From Gnetum montanum (Eukaryota > Streptophyta > Gnetopsida > Gnetales > Gnetaceae), in NCBI GenBank assembly GCA_015680685.1, contig MNCI01002923.1:1143003-1180532 (forward strand): DNA of 37,530 nt. Direction: 5' to 3'. The notes under the pieces are model-generated. The model saw only the letters and a program-made list of their open reading frames with translations. It searched no databases and was not told the origin of the DNA. A program made the position numbers and the translations under genes. This document shows, one piece after another, positions 9,915 to 20,120 of the stretch (the stretch's first letter is position 1; each line of letters begins with the position of its first letter).

Positions 9915-12654
9915 AATGACTACATGTAGCATACTACAAATTTGGTGATGTGAAGTGAATCTTTCTAATGATGCTTGATGATGAAATAGTAAGTCATATT
10001 GCAAATGATATTGATGGTAAGAAACCTTGAAATTATATTTTATAGGTATAATGATATTAATGAATATTATTGTAGTAGCCTAGTATGATTTCTTACTCCT
10101 TCCTCACTCCCCATCACTAGCGCAACTCTAATCAATTGTCAAGTTTGTATGCCACCATACTCCTTCCTACTCATAACATCTCACTGGTGTGATTGATAAA
10201 CATAGGGTCATGATTCTTAGTTATCACTTGAAGAAAATTTGAATAATGTTAATTAATTAACAATTCTATCTTCTTCATTAGATGTCATGGAAGTAATGAC
10301 TTATGAAACACTTTATTCATAAAACCATCAAATCATATCACTTAACATAAAATAAATTGATGTCTATAAATAGCCTAAGATAATAAAGAAAAACAAAGAT
10401 ATGTTTTATTAAAGGACACTTTTTGAATATTTTCATAGCCCCCGACTAGCTTGTGTCTAGTGCCTAGGCAAATAAGGTGGAATAAGGCTATTTAATATCA
10501 ATAGTAGTACAATCAAAACAACATTAGAAAATTGTTGTTCAACATTGGTTTAGCAAGAAGAATATAATTTCTTTAAAAATGAGCAAATCCCATGGAGGTC
10601 TTAAAATGAAAAAATAAATTCTTTCCCATCATCATATATATATATCAAAAAATGTACACCATGATTTTAGAATTAATGATTATCTTTTTGTGAAAAGGCT
10701 AGATTTCAAGGGATTAAAATAGTACTAAATAACTAAAAGCACCAGAGTTTAAATTGCAACATTTTACCAAAAATCTATAAATTAAATTCTCATTAGGATT
10801 AAATCAATTATCCTAGCAAAGAGCCTATATCCTATAATGCTAGTAAACCATCTTTCTATAATGTTTAAGTAATAAAATCAACTTCCAATACCAATTGCTA
10901 ATTCAAAATAATCACATTAGTTTAATATAACATAATTGTGTTGTAATTCACCAAATATTAAAATAATCTACTCAAATACTCATCAGTTGGTTCATCTCTT
11001 GTAGCCATGGGAAAGACCTGTGCGTTCCAGTAACACTCATCATCAGTAATCTCTGCAGGGAAGCTTCCCCTCTCTATTGAGGGGAGTCGTCATTGGAACT
11101 CTCTCTATCATTAATTGAGAGTTTTTTGCCTCATCTAATTCTATGTCATTCTATTCAGTAATGAGTCAGTATGTGTGGATTTTTTATAGTGTCCCAATTT
11201 GAGTTTCCTCCTTTAATACTCCTTTAATACTCATTTATTTATAAGTTGTTCCCAAGTCTCATTCACAGTGCTCCCAACTTTCCCTTCCCCTCAAACCTTT
11301 GAATTATTCAGGTTAATGTAATTGATACACTTTTAATATCAATAGCACTTCTTTTTGGGGTCCGACACCCCCCCTCCCCCTCCCCAAATTAGAACATTGT
11401 ATCAAAATAAGTATCAATAGTGAGAGATATTAATCATAATTAAACCAAGTATAGGGATGTAAGATTGTACATAAGTCTATAATTTTCACCTATACTAACT
11501 GTAAAAAAAATTCATGCACTTTTAGTTTTATAACATAAAATATATTATGATTAATTAGAATTGTTACTCAACAACAAAAATTTTAAATCATTCATATGCC
11601 TCTATCTATATCCATGCTCTCTTTTTTCTCAAACTAGGAGGGATTTTTCCTTCATCATCATCTTGAATGGAAGGCCTCATACTCTTTTTAATTGTAACCA
11701 CCTACCTATCCAAGGTCATTAAGGTGCTAAATATCTTCATCAATAGTACTAAATTGCCCCACTAGTTGTTGCTAATCTCTTACATTTATTGTCTCATTTC
11801 TTCTTCAATCTTTTGCACCTTAGTGATGCTCTACTGAACCAATATACATATAGGATCTGAAGATTCTTAAATGAACAATCCTAATTTCTTATAAATTCTT
11901 AATAAACTAGATAAGTTTTATTTTTTCAATATTGTTAGAATAACCTTTTTACTATCCTTGTGATGTAATTCACAAAGGAATTAGGATCATGTAGTTCTAT
12001 AGTAATGGTTGTGATAGTATGAAATTGGTGAGGATCTTTACACCCCTCTAGCCCCCTTCTCTAAAGGAAAATAGCCTAAAATCCACTAACATGGCATGTT
12101 TCCCTACAAATGTTAAGTTATAAAAAATCTTTGAGTCTTGACAACCTCCAAGTATTGCTTAGTTTTCTCTTTCTTTTAAAAAAGATATAAAGGGTTGAAT
12201 TATCAAAAAAAATTCTTTCTTTTTGAAGTTGTGCTATGTCTTTGATTAAAAACCCCTCAAACATTCTAGGCTACTTAAAAATATCATGATAGCTTTTTTA
12301 AAATATATCATGAGCCTATCTTTTACAAGGTGTCCTCCATGTATATTGTAAAAGCTTATTTCTACAAAATTAAATTTTAGTTTTAAATATTAACATGCAT
12401 AAGTATAACTAATTATTTTTGTGTTTTCATATGAAAAATTAAAGATACCATAAACTCACAGTTTAGTCATGTTGGCTATGTCATTATCACATTTGATAAT
12501 TGAGATTGTAGTTATAGTACAATTTTTCTATACCCCTTTCATACTTAACTTTGTAGGAAAATTCTAATGGGTGGTGGTATGCTTTGATAACGCAAACATG
12601 AATTTTAACATTACTTTTATTAAATATATTGATGTGTCATATGAGCATACTTAC
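9915..12654. other. Gene-poor AT-rich sequence
   Basis: No coding region is recognised. Small landmarks are a TA run near 10626, a short GC-richer island with two hairpins (about 11000-11130) and a C-rich run near 11367-11386. No transposon ends were found. Confidence 0.5.
11057..11125 (+). repeat. Two adjacent hairpins in a GC-richer island
   Basis: CCCCTC-loop-GAGGGG with a 6-nt loop is followed by ACTCTC-loop-GAGAGT. The two arms resemble each other (CTCTCTAT...TTGAG), as if one hairpin had been duplicated and diverged. The surrounding 130 bp are less AT-rich than their flanks. I do not recognise the source; it could be part of a transposon end. Confidence 0.4.
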
Positions 12655-12728
12655 TGAATCAAATCTATGACTTGCAAATCACAAGTCACACGCTCTAACC
12701 AACCAAGTAATGTCTTATTGATCCATTA
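12655..12728 (-). other. tRNA-derived sequence (possible SINE head)
   Basis: On the minus strand it reads like a tRNA: a D-arm with TTGGTTAGAGC (A-box-like), a perfect GACTTG/CAAGTC anticodon-type stem with a 7-nt loop, then a B-box-like ATTTGATTC. The acceptor stem is not convincing and the loop lacks the usual U33, so it is unlikely to be a working tRNA gene. It resembles the tRNA-like heads at 13400-13540 and 18195-18440 and may be a diverged member of the same SINE group. Confidence 0.45.
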
Positions 12729-13399
12729 GAATGAAAACTATGAAGGGTGTTGGAAGAAAAATTAATTATAATATAGGTGTACCCCAAATTGTTGTAATAA
12801 GTTTCAACACAAACATGAATCAAAACAATTTTGGATGTCTACCTTCAAGAAAATATGGAAGCTTCCTACTCTACCTAAAATTCAACAATTTCTTTAGTGT
12901 CTTCTTCACCAAGGTTTATTTATAGGTAAATACTTTAAACATCTTGGGGTTCATATTTTTGTCTTTGTGGAGCTATAAATGATTTTTTTCATGTCTTTTG
13001 ACAATGTTCTTTTACTTAACATACATGAATCTAGACATGCAAAGTTATTCCAAATTATTAGCTATCTTAACATGATGTTTTTTTTTTTTTTTGGCTTTTT
13101 GCCTATTACTTCTATGAATTTCATATTTTTTGGGATGTTATCAAACATATTGTTCTCTAACTATTGTAGATAAATCACAAATCTTCCCTTGTCCATTTCA
13201 AAATTATATCCAAAGATTTAAAGATTCAGTTAAAGATTAATCAATTGATTCATATTTTATCTTGCTTTAAATTTATGAGTGATAAAGACTATAATGCAAG
13301 GAACCTTATTTAGCACAATTCTCTACAAGGGAGCTCTTTTGTTTAATTCTAGATGTCATCTTCTTCAATTAATTATTTTTTCATTCTACTTACACTATT

Positions 13400-13545
13400 G
13401 ATTCTTCGTATTTGGTGAGAAGTGAATTCCAAAGTAACCCTAATTAGAACTTTATAACCTAGCATTACCTACTAGAATTGAACCTATGACTTGGTGCTTT
13501 CAAATCAAGAGTCTTAGCACTAAGTTAACACCTCATTGTTGGAAT
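13400..13545 (-). mobile_element. SINE-like element, copy 1
   Basis: On the minus strand a tRNA-like head holds an A-box-like block (AACTTAGTGCTAAGAC) and a B box (GGTTCAATTC). A body follows with GGTAATGCT and GTTATAAAG, then TTAGGGTTAC. The same blocks in the same order occur at 18195-18330 on the plus strand: GGCTAGTGGTAAGAC, GAGTTCAATTC, GGTAATGTT, GTTATATAAAG and TTAGGGTGTAC. Two copies with a shared tRNA-like head and shared non-tRNA body point to a SINE family transcribed by RNA polymerase III. I could not define a target duplication, and the 3' limit is approximate. Confidence 0.6.
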
Positions 13546-15086
13546 CAAAGTATGACCATAACTGCCCAAGCCCTATAGATATTTCAACTTAACCTTTAGA
13601 ATCTAAATTGTGACTTGCACAACTACAAGCCAAATAGTCTTAAGAAAGTGAGCTATACTTCATACACAAAAATTATTCATGTGGCTTACCAAATTTTATC
13701 TAAGATATTTATTTATATTTCATGGACATCAAGGTTAGTAGGATAATGCCTATCTACATAATAGGGTAAGTGGGATGAAGGGGACAAATGGTGGGTAGGG
13801 GGATTAAACCTCCATGAAATATTAATAATGAATAAAGAAAATTTAGAATATATCACAAGCTAGACACTAAGTAGACATCATCAAAAAAATAGAAAGAAAA
13901 AATTTCCTATTTTAGATCATGTACTCAAGTGTACAACCTTACAATTGATACTTTGAAAAAATAAGACAAGAAAATCAATTGTTAATAGAAGGTCCTAATC
14001 ATAATAAAATTTACATCACTTTTCAACATGTGTACTTGAATTTAAAATAGCAAAAAGATTTGAGATAGAGAGTTGTAACTTAATACCAATATTTGTGTCA
14101 AAGCAAAAAGTGGTAGGACTTATGGAAGATTTTTAACTTGTCACTTACTATTGATCTTATGTTGAAAATCTTTACCATCAACTATAACCTTCTTGTTAAC
14201 ACTATTTTTAATCTTTTAGTTAATAGTATTCTTGTCAAACAAGGAAACATTTTCTTTATATTTAGAAAATTCTTTGGTTTCACTTAATTCTATAAAGGTT
14301 TTTCTAGATTAATCTTTAGATTCATGTTGATCCCCTTATTTATTTTATTTTTTTTATTCTATTCGGATTTCATCGATGGAGGTGTAATCTACCCAAATTC
14401 ATATATCCATAAACTCAACATTTCTACTAATTCAATGTCTTTAGATTCATGCAACGAAATAGGCCCTATACTTTCTCTAGTACTAGTAAAAATATACATA
14501 GGAGCTTATGTCTTCTATGGATTCTTTATTGTCATTTTATCATGCTTACTATTGACATTAACTTGATTTTTCATATCTCACATTTCATATTATTTTTTCC
14601 TATCTTCACCTTCAACATATTTTTTCTTAACTTGAAAAGAATAAGTATTAAACAAATGTCCTTCATGATAGCAAAAGTTATAAGAATTAGAAAGACTATA
14701 ATATTTAATTGGTTGAATATAGGTCTTTGCTCTTGCTTGTAATACAAATTCCTTTTTATTATTAAGAAGATTAATTCCAACCAACAAAATCTATGAAAAG
14801 CAAAAATTGTAAATAGTCTTCATATGCTTAATGAGACTAAGAAGACTAACAATTTCTTACTTAGAATTTTGAATAATTAATGGAAAATTATATAACTAGA
14901 CAAAATATGAAACTTTAGCATATTCTTTAGATTGAACATTAAAATCTAGAGCTTACTTATGAATGACCAACATTGTATACTTATGTATAAAAGACCACGC
15001 TACACAAAGCATTGTCTAGCTTAACATGAAAACATGAAGGAATTGAATATCACATTTTTCCATCATATGATTTAATGATCAAACAA
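13546..15086. other. AT-rich sequence with a possible zinc-knuckle remnant near 14590-14787
   Basis: Mostly unrecognised AT-rich DNA. On the minus strand near 14690-14660 a short frame has the spacing of a CCHC zinc knuckle (CYHEGH core) in which the first and last Cys appear replaced. It is followed by a Lys-rich stretch. A better-preserved version of the same motif lies at 19107-19148. This may be the last trace of a retroelement gag. The longer ORFs on both strands here are probably low-complexity accidents. Confidence 0.35.
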
Positions 15087-15725
15087 AATTTTGATTATGA
15101 AGCAAGAAACCCACAATTTGAATGAACACATATTCCAATGACTCATATACATCATCAGGAAAAAAAATTAGGTGTCTTGGTTGCATTAAAATTAGTGAAC
15201 ACATATTCCAATGATTCATATACATCATAAGGAAAATCAAAATTAGGTATCTTGGTTGCATCAACATTAGTAGAAAAAGTTGTTATAGTTTTTTTCTTAC
15301 TAGCTTGTAAGTTTACATTTTTGGAATCAACAAAAATTTTTGGCTAGATAAAAGAAGAAAAAATTACAATATTAATTAAAAAAGTTAGAGAATTGTAGAG
15401 ATATTAGATTAAAATTTTGATTATGAAGCAAGAAACCCAAAATTTGAATGAACACATATTCCAATGACTCATATACATCATCACGAAAAACAAAATTAGG
15501 TGTCTTGGTTGCATTATCGTTAGTGAACACATATCCCAATGATTCATATACAACATCAGGAAAAACAAAATTAGGTATCTTGGTTGCATCAACATTAGTA
15601 GAAAAAGTTATAGTTTTTTTCTTACTAGCCTGTAAGTTTACATTTTTGGAATCAACAAAAATTTTTGCCAAGCAAAAATTTCAATATTAATTTAAAAAGT
15701 TAGAGAATTCTAGAGATATTAGATT
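15087..15725. repeat. Tandem duplication, unit about 326 bp, with internal 75-bp repeats
   Basis: Two adjacent near-identical units begin at about 15087 and 15413; TTGATTATGA starts at 15091 and again at 15417. Each unit contains its own inexact 75-bp doublet (GAACACATATTCCAATGA...). Read on the minus strand the second unit is open from 15671 to 15372 and encodes two copies of a roughly 25-residue motif around DDVYESLEYVF. That may reflect a coding origin, but the frame has no recognised domain. It ends shortly before the promoter repeats of the lectin gene. Confidence 0.8.
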
Positions 15726-15776
15726 TGTCGGAGAATAATGAGATTTGCTGAAAAAAATTAGATTAGTTACACATTA

Positions 15777-15845
15777 GGCACTATAAATGTTCACCACAGA
15801 AGGCACTATAAATGTTCAACACAGAAGGCACTATGAATATTGGTC
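15777..15845 (+). promoter_or_regulatory. 25-bp tandem repeats carrying TATAAAT: likely promoter of the lectin gene
   Basis: GGCACTATAAATGTTCA begins at 15777 and 15802, and a changed third copy (TATGAAT) begins at 15827. The 25-bp period is exact. Each of the first two units supplies a TATAAAT box on the coding strand, about 300 bp before the lectin start codon. This would give a long 5' leader containing the 72-bp duplication. The promoter role is inferred from position and the TATA match. Confidence 0.5.
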
Positions 15846-15866
15846 TCCTTTTTCAGCTGTCGTCCT

Positions 15867-16010
15867 AGGGCTGCAATAAGCTTATGTCTTGTTGCAGGTG
15901 ACTGGGGTCATCTTGCAACATTGTGCTCTGTTAAGGTTAGGGCTGCAATAAGCTTATGTCTTGTTGCAGGTGACTCGGGTCATCTTGCAACATTGTGCTC
16001 TGTTAAGGTT
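15867..16010 (+). repeat. 72-bp tandem duplication in the lectin gene leader
   Basis: AGGGCTGCAATAAGCTTATG begins at 15867 and again at 15939. The two 72-bp units differ at only one or two positions (TGGGGTCA versus TCGGGTCA), so the duplication is recent. It lies between the TATA repeats and the lectin ATG, so it should alter the 5' leader or proximal promoter. Confidence 0.85.
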
Positions 16011-16104
16011 TTGGTTTTAATTTTTCTTCTCAAGCCTGTAGCTCACCTTAACAACCCCCCATAATAGAACAGTTCGATTCGTCTTACAAAAGGCAGTCAA
16101 AAAG

Positions 16105-16689
16105 ATGCTGGCAGCAAGAACAATGGAAGCCTCAGCAGCAGCAACAGTATCAGCAACAATGAAAGCCCTAATAGTAGCAGCAGCGGCGTTGTCGATTCTA
16201 ATAACAAGCGGAGAAGCAGGGAATCAAGTGGTGGTGAGAATCCAGAGCCAACTGGATCAGAGTTACTCTGTGGGCGTGGATTTCGGGGGAGTGGTCATGG
16301 TTCCACGCAACGATTCGGATCCGAGGCAGAGGTGGATCAAGGAACTGGTATTCCTCAAAGACGAAGAAGGCCAGGGAATGTTTGTGTTGATCAATGAGGC
16401 GACCATGAAAGCTCTCGTCAATGTAGGTAGGCGCTTGCCTGTGCGTTTGGCGGATGATTCGTTCAATGGAACCGTCTATGACTCCACCGTGTGGAGCCTC
16501 AGCGCTCCGATCGTGGAGGTATTCACGACCATCAGAAGCGGCGTTGATATCTCCTCCAATCTCGCCATCTCTGACGGTCACATCTACATCGGTGTCAGGC
16601 TTATGATGTGGGATTGGGTTAAGAGCGAAAGTCAGCTCTGGTACATGTATGATCCCTCTCAAGTTTCTCACAGCTCTATTAAGACATAG
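16105..16689 (+). CDS. Secreted EUL/R40-type beta-trefoil lectin-like protein
   Basis: An intact intronless frame of 194 residues ends at TAG 16687. Three in-frame ATGs compete: 16105, 16123 (AACAATGG, the best plant start context) and 16159. From Met19 the protein begins with a classic signal peptide (Lys, then a hydrophobic Ala/Leu/Ile run, likely cleavage after Ala38), so 16159 is the start that makes most biological sense. Residues 43-183 match the layout of the Euonymus lectin/R40 family: QRW at 75-77, KDEEGQGMFVLINEATMKAL at 85-104, STVW at 127-130 and a terminal WDW...QLW at 169-179. Two N-glycosylation sequons (Asn69, Asn121) fit secretion. EUL proteins bind glycans and are often stress-linked, but most are cytosolic or nuclear and lack a signal peptide, so this variant is unusual. 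Sugar specificity cannot be read from the sequence. The coding region is more G+C-rich than its flanks. Confidence 0.85.
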   Translation: MLAARTMEASAAATVSATMKALIVAAAALSILITSGEAGNQVVVRIQSQLDQSYSVGVDFGGVVMVPRNDSDPRQRWIKELVFLKDEEGQGMFVLINEATMKALVNVGRRLPVRLADDSFNGTVYDSTVWSLSAPIVEVFTTIRSGVDISSNLAISDGHIYIGVRLMMWDWVKSESQLWYMYDPSQVSHSSIKT

Positions 16690-16811
16690 CAGAGGAAATG
16701 AGGAGCACACCTCCTTCCTTCCTTCATTTGTGATCTGTGATCAACAAAAACACCACCACCACCTTCAGCTCCTTATGTTCTTCTTTTAATTAACTGTACC
16801 GTCATGGCATG

Positions 16812-16817
16812 AATAAA
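16812..16817 (+). terminator. Poly(A) signal of the lectin gene
   Basis: AATAAA lies about 120 bp after the stop codon, followed by a GT-rich stretch (GTCTGTCTGTATTGTTGTT). This fits the 3' end of a plant mRNA. Confidence 0.6.
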
Positions 16818-18194
16818 GGAGGATTGGATTGGATTTTACGTCTGTCTGTATTGTTGTTAGCGCCGCTGTTTGTACGGGATAATGTTTTTGTTAGTAATAG
16901 GTTCACAAGTCGAGTGGGATAGGGAGTCATGCGTGGATTTGTAGAATGGTTTCAGTCATTTCAGCAGCCATCCATTTCTGTTTTCTCACGTAACGATGTT
17001 ACTTTCTTTTTTCGACGACGCATATCAAGCTCTGTGGCTCTTGCGAAAGTATTTTAACGTTAACCACTCAAGAAAACAAAATAGATGACAGGATGCCAAT
17101 GCGTTAAAAAAAGCCAAAAAATAACGCAATTAAATTCATATTACATTTTATAAGAAGTTTCAATGCTGAAAAATGCATTTAAATTAACAATAGTAGTTGA
17201 TTCACATTGGTTTCAACCATACTTATAAAAGATGTCATATTAATTTTCTACGTATTTTAAGTTTTAAATGATGTGAAATAACGTATACTACCCTAATTTT
17301 TTTTGGATTCTAAAATGCATTCTTAGCCATTTTTATATTACTCCATCATTTTCCAACAATCTGTTTTAATATTTTTATCTATTAATTAAAACATCCTCTT
17401 TAGTCACATAATCTTCATTAATTTACATGAAAACGTAATTCTTGATCTCCATTAAAAATAATTATGCATCCAAGAATGTCCTTATATCATTTTGACCAAA
17501 AGAACCAAAGATCTAATGACTTATTTAAATCACTTAGATTAGGTTTTTGGATTGTTTCACTTAAGTTGAACTTCTAAAGTTTAAATCTAGGGATGATTAA
17601 GCCTTCATTTCTCTTGATTGTTTGAGATTGAGGTTTGAGTCTGAGATTAGCATTGCCACTAGAGATCCCTCAAGAGACATGAGACAATATAACACATGAG
17701 AGTGGTTGTTATGGCTAGAGATCACTTCTATGGATAATAAAATTGGTACACTAGATTTCTTGGAACCATTGTTGGATGTTGCTTGATTGATATGGAGTGA
17801 TAAGGGTTATTACTTATTGCATGTAGTTGTATATTTAACATCTAGCAATAACCTTTTCACTAGTATTTAATCTTGATATTTGCACAATAACTCTTCCTTT
17901 TTTGCATCACCTGTTGTTGCATTTAAGCCTTATAAATAGATAAGGAATAGTTCTTTAATGCTAGAGGTTATTGCAATTTGTTTGTAGTGATAAAAAAATT
18001 TAGATAAATTTCAATCAAATTTTAACTTATTTTGATCCTGTGTAATACCCCTATTCTAGATCACTCTTTCTTTTGTTTGTATGTCTTGTGACTTTAACCT
18101 TGAATGTGTGGTCTCTAGCTTTTATGTTACATTTTGATTATTATAGTTATGTGGTGTTTGTTGTCTATGTTGTGTGATAGATAGCATATTTGGG
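16818..18194. other. Gene-poor sequence downstream of the lectin gene
   Basis: The first 250 bp keep a moderate G+C content and may be old gene flank. The rest is AT-rich without a recognised gene or transposon end. A short inverted pair (GGTTATTACTTATTGC near 17809 and GCAATAACC near 17863) is the only structure noted. Confidence 0.45.
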
Positions 18195-18440
18195 TGGTGT
18201 TAGGCTAGTGGTAAGACATTTGATTAGAAGCTCCAGGACATGAGTTCAATTCTATTGGGGGTAATGTTGTGTTATATAAAGGGCTAATTGGACTATATAT
18301 CTTAGGGTGTACCTATGCTTCACTTATTTCGGATTCTAATAAAATGAAGACCCCAACTTGCCCCTCCCCCTCCCCTTTCTCCCTCCCCCCAACCCTTCCA
18401 AAAAAAAAAGAAGAAGAAGAAAAGAAAAAGAAAAAAGAAA
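18195..18440 (+). mobile_element. SINE-like element, copy 2, with pyrimidine- and A-rich tail
   Basis: A tRNA-like head has GGCTAGTGGTAAGAC (A box) and GAGTTCAATTC (B box). The shared body follows (GGTAATGTT, TATATAAAGG, TTAGGGTGTAC), then a C-rich run (about 18359-18395) and an A/AAG-rich tail (18400-18440). The head and body match copy 1 at 13400-13545 on the other strand. An A-rich tail fits LINE-assisted insertion. I could not define a clean target duplication. The ORFs across this stretch are low-complexity artefacts. Confidence 0.62.
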
Positions 18441-19106
18441 TAATCATGTTTGATTGGTAGAAATAATGTATATATTTATGGGTGCTTGAACCCAAAAAGA
18501 TATATATTAAAAATAAAAATTGAGAGTACAAAAGCAAAGAAGTACAACAAAGAGAAGAAACTCCAAATCAACAAAAAGGAATGGCCTAATCATTTTTGAG
18601 ATGTCTTTTCAGGTTTTCATCCTTACAACCAATCCTAAAAAACATTCCCTCTAGGGTAGGAAATCGAGCATTCCATGAAAAGGTTAATATTAGGTGGACA
18701 AGAAGAAGGCCCTCACCTAGTCATTAGAATCAACATTATCAAAAGATATTATCAGCATATCTTGATCAATAGTTGCAAGTGAATTTTTAGTAGTTAAAAT
18801 ATCTTGAAAATGTTATTCATTTTTAAGATTTGGTATGTAATCACTAATTGACTTCTTTAACGTTTTTTTATTATGAAGAACTATGAGATCTTAGGAACAA
18901 ATATCAAAGGTATATTTTTTTGAATAACACTAAAAGAAAAGGGTAGGCTAACTATTGAAATATCAACAAAAGAAATCATTGCAAGATCTACAACATGTAG
19001 AAAAAACCTTATCAGGATCTACAACATTTGTAGAAAAAACTTAAGTAGTGTTTGTAGTAGCTTGGTACTGATGTACTTACATAGCCTTTTTTCTCAACAT
19101 AAAAAG
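18441..19106. other. AT-rich sequence, no gene recognised
   Basis: On the minus strand it may continue the gag remnant whose zinc knuckle is at 19107-19148, but stops are frequent. CTACAACATGTAG and CTACAACATTTGTAG near 18988 and 19020 form two small direct repeats, each self-complementary. Confidence 0.35.
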
Positions 19107-19148
19107 ACATGAATCAAATATATGACCCTCTTGATGACAATAGTGACA
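19107..19148 (-). pseudogene. CCHC zinc-knuckle fragment of a retroelement gag
   Basis: The 14 residues CHYCHQEGHIFDSC have the exact C-X2-C-X4-H-X4-C spacing of the nucleic-acid-binding zinc knuckle of Gag proteins. Just downstream on the minus strand come basic residues and then stops. A decayed relative may lie near 14660-14690. Neighbouring frames are interrupted, so only this motif is supportable. The parent element type is unknown. Confidence 0.6.
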
Positions 19149-19489
19149 TGAATTTCCAATCAATGGTGTTCTCTTACCTTAAACGCTTGGGGCTTAGTTT
19201 GGGGGCTTCTTTAGATCAGATTTTTCAAATTATAAATTCCTATAAAAAATTAGGAATTTACTATTATACCTAGAAATTTTTTTTTATAAACATATGGTTA
19301 TAACTTTTAATTAATAAAATGAATATCTTAAAAATCAAAATAATAATTCTTTTATTAGAGTGATTGAAGTTAACCTAAGGAAGTATGTTATAAATGAAAA
19401 TACAAGTGAAATTTTAGAAATAAATCCATTTACTCATACATATTTCACACAATATTACTAAAATTCTAGAGAATTTGAAGAAAATTATT

Positions 19490-20120
19490 AAGATACCTCT
19501 TCATATCATCACCATGATGGGAAAACTTTCCTTTTTGGTGATCCACCACCATTAGAAAAAGACAAAAATATAAATGAGATTCTAATCATTGAAACATTAA
19601 GAAATAAGCCATTTTTTTTTATGACAATCATTGTTACATTAATCAAAGAGATAATTTCTCCAATTATACTAACTTAAATAATTGGATATTAAGAGTAGAT
19701 GGAGCCTCTTCTAAAAAGAAATATGGAGCTAGAATCATGCTTATAGACCTTGGTGAAGCCCCATCAGTATAGCTAGTAATTTCACATGACTAATGACAAA
19801 CAACATGGTTGAGTATGAAGTTCTTATTCATAGGATTAAATTAGCCCAATACTATGAATTATCAAAACTCAAAATTTAAAGTTATTCCCAACTCATAGTA
19901 AATCAAATTAATGAAATTTTAATGATAAGGATTTAACAATGAAAATATACAAAGCATACATCCTTGAACTTTCCAAGTTATTTGATCAAATAGCTGTTGA
20001 ACATGTTTCAAGAGAAGAAAATTACATTCCTAACATATTAGTTTGAGCAATAACTACCTTAGATATTCCATTGGGATATAATGCTTCTAGAGTAGGGTCA
20101 CTTTGATCATTTTTAATCCT
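19490..20120 (+). pseudogene. RNase H fragment of a Ty3/gypsy pol (RVT_3-like, Tat type)
   Basis: From about 19675 the frame carries WILRVDGASS, then NNMVEYEVLIHRIKLA after a frameshift near 19785, then SQLIVNQINE, and finally VEHVSREEN. This is the order and spacing of the RNase H domain found in plant Tat/Ogre-type pol genes beside, or in addition to, the ordinary RNase H. The first acidic residues (VDG, VEYE) remain. The Asp expected before SQL reads Tyr after an in-frame stop. Upstream residues back to about 19490 stay partly open but are not recognised. The fragment is inactive and isolated from other pol domains. It comes from a different lineage than element D. Confidence 0.7.

Noticed and set aside
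11057-11125. Bacterial-type terminators or an organelle DNA insertion
   Set aside because: There are no neighbouring organelle or bacterial genes, and I could not match the sequence to a known plastid region.
12655-12728. Functional tRNA gene
   Set aside because: The acceptor stem does not pair convincingly and position 33 of the loop is not T. A SINE-type head fits better.
14324-14787. Overlapping frames on both strands as hypothetical genes
   Set aside because: They are AT-rich and dominated by Phe/Ile/Leu/Asn codons. Only a faint zinc-knuckle spacing on the minus strand deserved mention.
16198-16710. A 170-residue frame on the minus strand of the lectin gene
   Set aside because: It is the antisense shadow of the lectin coding region, which has a signal peptide and conserved Trp motifs on the plus strand.
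18269-18537. Frames on both strands around 18269-18537
   Set aside because: The peptides are Pro- or Lys/Glu-rich translations of the C-rich and AAG-rich tail of a SINE.
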